From Leptolyngbyaceae cyanobacterium SM1_3_5 (GTDB lineage: Bacteria; Cyanobacteriota; Cyanobacteriia; Elainellales; Elainellaceae), in assembly GCA_012031475.1 (NCBI GenBank), contig JAAUTJ010000150.1, positions 1 through 8,929 of the forward strand: a stretch of 8,929 bases of DNA, given 5' to 3'. A program made the translations under genes and the position numbers. The notes below the pieces were generated by a model. It ran no database searches, was not told where the DNA came from, and worked only from the letters and a program-made list of their open reading frames with translations. This document shows, one piece after another, positions 6,157-8,929 of the stretch; positions within the stretch are counted from its first letter, which is position 1, and each line of letters opens with the position of its first letter.

Positions 6157-7339
6157 GGCGCAGCTACAGCTACAGCTACAGGCCAACCTGCAAACGCCGA
6201 TTACTGATCAAAGTCAGTTGCGATCGATCGCTCAAGCCTTCAGCCGCCTCGATTCGCCCACGCCCGCCCTCCTGCCGCTCTACCAGGGATTGCTGGCATC
6301 TGGGGTGAACGAGCCGTTTTTGAACTTCCGGATCGCTCAAATTTTGATTGAGCAAAATGATTTCGCCGGAGCCAGAAATGCGCTGGCTGCCTATGCTGCA
6401 ACGCCGCAAGGGACACAAGATCAATTCGCGAACATGCTCTTGCTGGCCGAGATCGATCGACGCGAAGGCAACCTGACCGCAAGTGCCCAGCGCTATCAAA
6501 TGATTCTCGGCAGCAATCCGCCGGATGAAGGCGTGGTGAATGCCGCACTGCAAGGACTGGCCGGAATTTTGCAGGTGCAGGGCAGACTGCCGGAAGCGAT
6601 CGCCCTCTACGACCAGATCATCGCTCGCAATCCGCAAGATGTCGCCAAGCAGCTTGGCCGCACCAGCCTCGCCCTGCAAGCGAATTTGATTACGCCCGCG
6701 CAGGCCGAAGCCGTACTCAGCGGCTGGCTGGCGAACCGTCCCGCCACCGACACGCCGCCCGAACTGATTAGCCTCGTCGCCGCCCTACCTGCCAATCCGC
6801 AGCTTGAAGGACTCTACGGCGCTCTGCTGGCCATTGAGCCAAATAACCTCGGACTGCAACTGCGGCAGGTGCAAGTTTTGGCGGCTCGCAATCCGGCTCA
6901 GGCGCGATCGCAGCTAGAGCAACTGATCGCCCGCGACCCGAACAATCTCGGTACGTATTTTGTGCAGGGGCAACTGGCGCAGCAGCTAGGCGATCTCGGT
7001 CAGGCCAGCGAAGTTTATGAAGCGATCTTGGCGCGATCGCCTAACAACACCGATGCACTTGCCGCGCTGGGTGGCATTCAGTTTCAGCAGCGACGCTTTG
7101 ATGCCGCCGCGAATTCCTACGGTCAACTGCTCGCCCTGCAACCGCAAAATCCGATCGCCCGATCGTCCCTGATCAGCCTGACTGCGGCGCAAGGTCGCCC
7201 ACTCGCCGCCCTCCAGCAGCTAGAGCAGCTACAGCTTCAGCAAGGCGGTGCCAACCCGGAAATCGATCGCCAGCAGCAGCAAATTGAAGAAAGTCTGTTG
7301 CAGCAGCGCGGTTTTCAGCCACCTTGGGAGCGATTCTAG
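6131..7339 (+). CDS. BcsC-like TPR protein, C-terminal fragment
   Basis: This continues the TPR gene that starts at 5053; a TTG at 6218 is the first usual start codon in this frame but has no ribosome binding site and would give no signal peptide, so independent expression is doubtful. After a short Gln/Leu linker, TPR-type helix pairs run to near the end, for example ALYDQIIARNPQD, QLEQLIARDPNNLGTYFVQG and YEAILARSPNNTDALAALGG. The C-terminus is a Gln-rich helix ending in FQPPWERF, with no beta-barrel. Joined, the two parts give about 760 residues, similar to the TPR portion of E. coli BcsC without its barrel. The stop at 7337-7339 is two bases before the GH8 start. Confidence 0.75.
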   Translation, partial: SRQLGLITEAQLQLQLQANLQTPITDQSQLRSIAQAFSRLDSPTPALLPLYQGLLASGVNEPFLNFRIAQILIEQNDFAGARNALAAYAATPQGTQDQFANMLLLAEIDRREGNLTASAQRYQMILGSNPPDEGVVNAALQGLAGILQVQGRLPEAIALYDQIIARNPQDVAKQLGRTSLALQANLITPAQAEAVLSGWLANRPATDTPPELISLVAALPANPQLEGLYGALLAIEPNNLGLQLRQVQVLAARNPAQARSQLEQLIARDPNNLGTYFVQGQLAQQLGDLGQASEVYEAILARSPNNTDALAALGGIQFQQRRFDAAANSYGQLLALQPQNPIARSSLISLTAAQGRPLAALQQLEQLQLQQGGANPEIDRQQQQIEESLLQQRGFQPPWERF

Positions 7340-7341
7340 CC

Positions 7342-8613
7342 GTGAACAAGCTTCTACCCCTGATGCGATCGCGAAGCGCTCCCAGAATGGTATCGCCACT
7401 TTTAACAGGCTGCATTCTGCTGTTGCTCACAGGCTGCGTCTTGGACGATCAACCGTCCGCGCCGCCTGTTTCGCCTCCGGTTGCCGCCAGTCCCACGCCC
7501 ACGCCCACGCCTGCACCCGAACTGGTCGGGGACGATCTGGCACTGTTGCAGGAAAGCTGGCAGGCGTATCGCGCCCGCTTTGTGCAGGACGATGGCCGCG
7601 TGATCGATCGCGAGGCAGGCGATCGCACCACGTCCGAGGGGCAAGCCTACGCGATGCTCCGAGCCGTGATGATCAACGATCGCGACACGTTCGATCGCAC
7701 CTTGGCCTGGGCAGAAGCAAACTTGCAGCGGCGGGATGCAAACGGACGGCGCAGCGATTCGCTCTGGTGCTGGAAGTGGGGCAAAAATGACGGTGGCAAC
7801 TGGGGCGTAATCGACGGCAATTTCGCCAGCGATGCTGACCTGGACGCAATTACCGCCTTAATTTTCGCCGCCCGCCAGTGGAACGATCCGCAGTATCTCG
7901 AAGTCGCCCGCACCAAGCTGGCGGACTTGTGGGAACTGTCGGTTGCCCAGTCAAACGGCAAAAACTACTTTCTCCCCGGTCCCAAAATCGCCTTTCAGCC
8001 GCAGCCCACTGAACTGAAGCTGAATCCGTCTTACCTTGCTCCGTATGCCTTTCGCCTGTTCGCCCAAATCGATCCCGATCGCGACTGGCTCAGCTTGGTG
8101 GACAGCAGCTATGAAATCTTGAATGAGTCTGCGAGACTGTCTGCGATCGGTCTGCCGAGCGACTGGGTTGCCCTGGATACGACAGTGGGCAGCTATCAGC
8201 CGTTGACGCCGCCCAGCCCAATTCGCAGCATCTACGGCTTTGATGCCTATCGCGTTTGGTGGCGAGTGGCGCTGGACTCGGCCTGGTTTGACGAACCGCG
8301 AGCGAAAGCATTCCTGCAACAGCATTTACCACCGCTGAAATCAATGTTGCAGCAGCAGCAAAAAGTTCCTGCCCAAATTGATTTGCAGGGGCAGCCAATG
8401 GTCAACTATGACTCGACCTCGCAATATGCCATGCTCTACGCCGCCTTTGTGGAAATCGATCCGCAACTGGCCGAGCAGATTCGGCAAGACAAACTGTTGT
8501 CTACTTACCGCGATGGCTTTTGGGATAACGATGCCGCCTACTATTCGCAAAATCTCAGTTGGTTCGGCCTGTTTTTCCCGATCGACATTCCCACAAGCTG
8601 GCTTCAGCCTTGA
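7342..8613 (+). CDS. GH8 endoglucanase lipoprotein (BcsZ type)
   Basis: This 423-residue protein is predicted to cleave beta-1,4-glucan at the periplasmic or outer face of a membrane; BcsZ has this trimming role in cellulose operons. The signal peptide ends in a textbook lipobox L-T-G-C (C32; an upstream L-T-G-C lies at 21-24). A Pro/Thr/Ala linker (39-60) with a PTPTPTP run leads to the catalytic domain (about 62-420). GH8 motifs seen: T-S-E-G-Q-A-Y with E99 as the likely proton donor, S-D-A-D-L-D at 163-168, N-P-S-Y-L at 228-232, and Y-G-F-D-A-Y-R-V with D301 as the likely base, matching the E/D pair known for BcsZ and GH8. The GTG at 7342 was chosen because it follows the TPR stop by two bases and has GGGAG at 7326-7330; TTG 7324, ATG 7363 and ATG 7387 are alternatives. 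It appears intact, unlike its two upstream operon partners. The length is somewhat above E. coli BcsZ because of the lipid anchor and linker. Confidence 0.85.
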   Translation: MNKLLPLMRSRSAPRMVSPLLTGCILLLLTGCVLDDQPSAPPVSPPVAASPTPTPTPAPELVGDDLALLQESWQAYRARFVQDDGRVIDREAGDRTTSEGQAYAMLRAVMINDRDTFDRTLAWAEANLQRRDANGRRSDSLWCWKWGKNDGGNWGVIDGNFASDADLDAITALIFAARQWNDPQYLEVARTKLADLWELSVAQSNGKNYFLPGPKIAFQPQPTELKLNPSYLAPYAFRLFAQIDPDRDWLSLVDSSYEILNESARLSAIGLPSDWVALDTTVGSYQPLTPPSPIRSIYGFDAYRVWWRVALDSAWFDEPRAKAFLQQHLPPLKSMLQQQQKVPAQIDLQGQPMVNYDSTSQYAMLYAAFVEIDPQLAEQIRQDKLLSTYRDGFWDNDAAYYSQNLSWFGLFFPIDIPTSWLQP

Positions 8614-8646
8614 TTTTACCTAACCCGCACTATTCACCTTGAATCT

Positions 8647-8929
8647 ATGCCCTCCCTGCGTCACTGGTTTTCTAAAAAGTCTCGAATTTGGCGGCGATCG
8701 ATCATCGCCCTCTGCTGCCTCGTCGGAATCGGTCTGAGCTTGATCCCCACCGTTGCTACTGCCCAAGGCGTTCAGCAAGGCGAAGACCAGGTGATTCGGG
8801 AATTCTCGCTGCCCCGTCCGGCTGCGGAACCGCCCGTCGTTCGTCCGCCTGCTGCCCAGCCGCGCCGCCGCGAATCCAGTGGCGAAGCGGCTCCACGTCG
8901 ATCGCGCCCTGCTCAGCCCGAAGCGGCTC
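8647..8929 (+). CDS. Secreted protein, N-terminal 94 residues (possibly BcsB-like), runs off the edge
   Basis: An open frame starts at ATG 8647, 33 bases after the GH8 stop, and is still open at the window end. Residues 1-17 are basic (several K/R, W), residues 18-37 are hydrophobic, and A-T-A before Q40 fits signal peptidase I. The visible mature part begins with QGVQQGEDQVIREFSLPRPA and becomes a Pro/Arg/Ala-rich linker. Nothing in these 94 residues defines a family. In cellulose operons the gene beside GH8 and the TPR protein is often BcsB, a large periplasmic protein anchored by a C-terminal helix, so that is the first guess. A membrane-fusion protein or another secreted polysaccharide factor is equally compatible. 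No clear Shine-Dalgarno was seen ahead of the ATG. Codon use matches its neighbours. Confidence 0.65.
   Translation, partial: MPSLRHWFSKKSRIWRRSIIALCCLVGIGLSLIPTVATAQGVQQGEDQVIREFSLPRPAAEPPVVRPPAAQPRRRESSGEAAPRRSRPAQPEAA

Overview
The window looks like cyanobacterial chromosome. At least twelve perfect copies of the HIP1 octamer GCGATCGC are visible (for example 2457-2464, 3444-3451, 3731-3738, 5137-5144, 5275-5282, 6904-6911, 7033-7040, 7619-7626), and GATCG is very frequent. HIP1 enrichment is a cyanobacterial hallmark. The proteins fit a Gram-negative envelope: two lipoproteins, a beta-barrel and several signal peptides. No RNA gene, insertion sequence, CRISPR array or phage gene was seen.

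Layout. (1) At the left edge, minus strand, is the N-terminus of a membrane-anchored GH5 endoglucanase-like protein, broken by a frameshift. (2) About 630 bases without a gene follow. (3) Next is a plus-strand secreted or membrane coiled-coil protein of unknown function (1015-1821), which meets tail-to-tail, 7 bases apart, a minus-strand lipoprotein of unknown function (1829-2521). (4) From 2784 to the right edge is a tight plus-strand operon of four genes. They encode a porin-like outer-membrane barrel with a very long Pro/Ala/Tyr-rich N-terminal region, a TPR superhelix protein resembling the periplasmic part of BcsC, a GH8 endoglucanase (BcsZ type) that is a lipoprotein, and the first 94 residues of a secreted protein running off the edge, possibly BcsB-like.

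How they may work together. GH8 plus BcsC-type TPR is the usual signature of a bacterial cellulose (or related beta-glucan) secretion operon. In BcsC the TPR scaffold and the 16-strand outer-membrane barrel form one chain. Here they look split over two adjacent genes: a barrel protein and a TPR-only protein 5 bases apart, like the AlgE/AlgK pair of alginate export. The lipid-anchored GH8 would trim glucan at a membrane surface, and the GH5 enzyme upstream may serve the same polymer. The catalytic synthase (BcsA/CesA) is not in the window and would be expected downstream.

A major caution: three of the reading frames (GH5, barrel protein, TPR protein) each carry a one-base-type frameshift, while family-like sequence continues in a neighbouring frame. 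Either the assembly has indel errors or the locus has recently been inactivated. The frameshifts are annotated explicitly, and gene fragments are listed so that each pair can be read as one gene.
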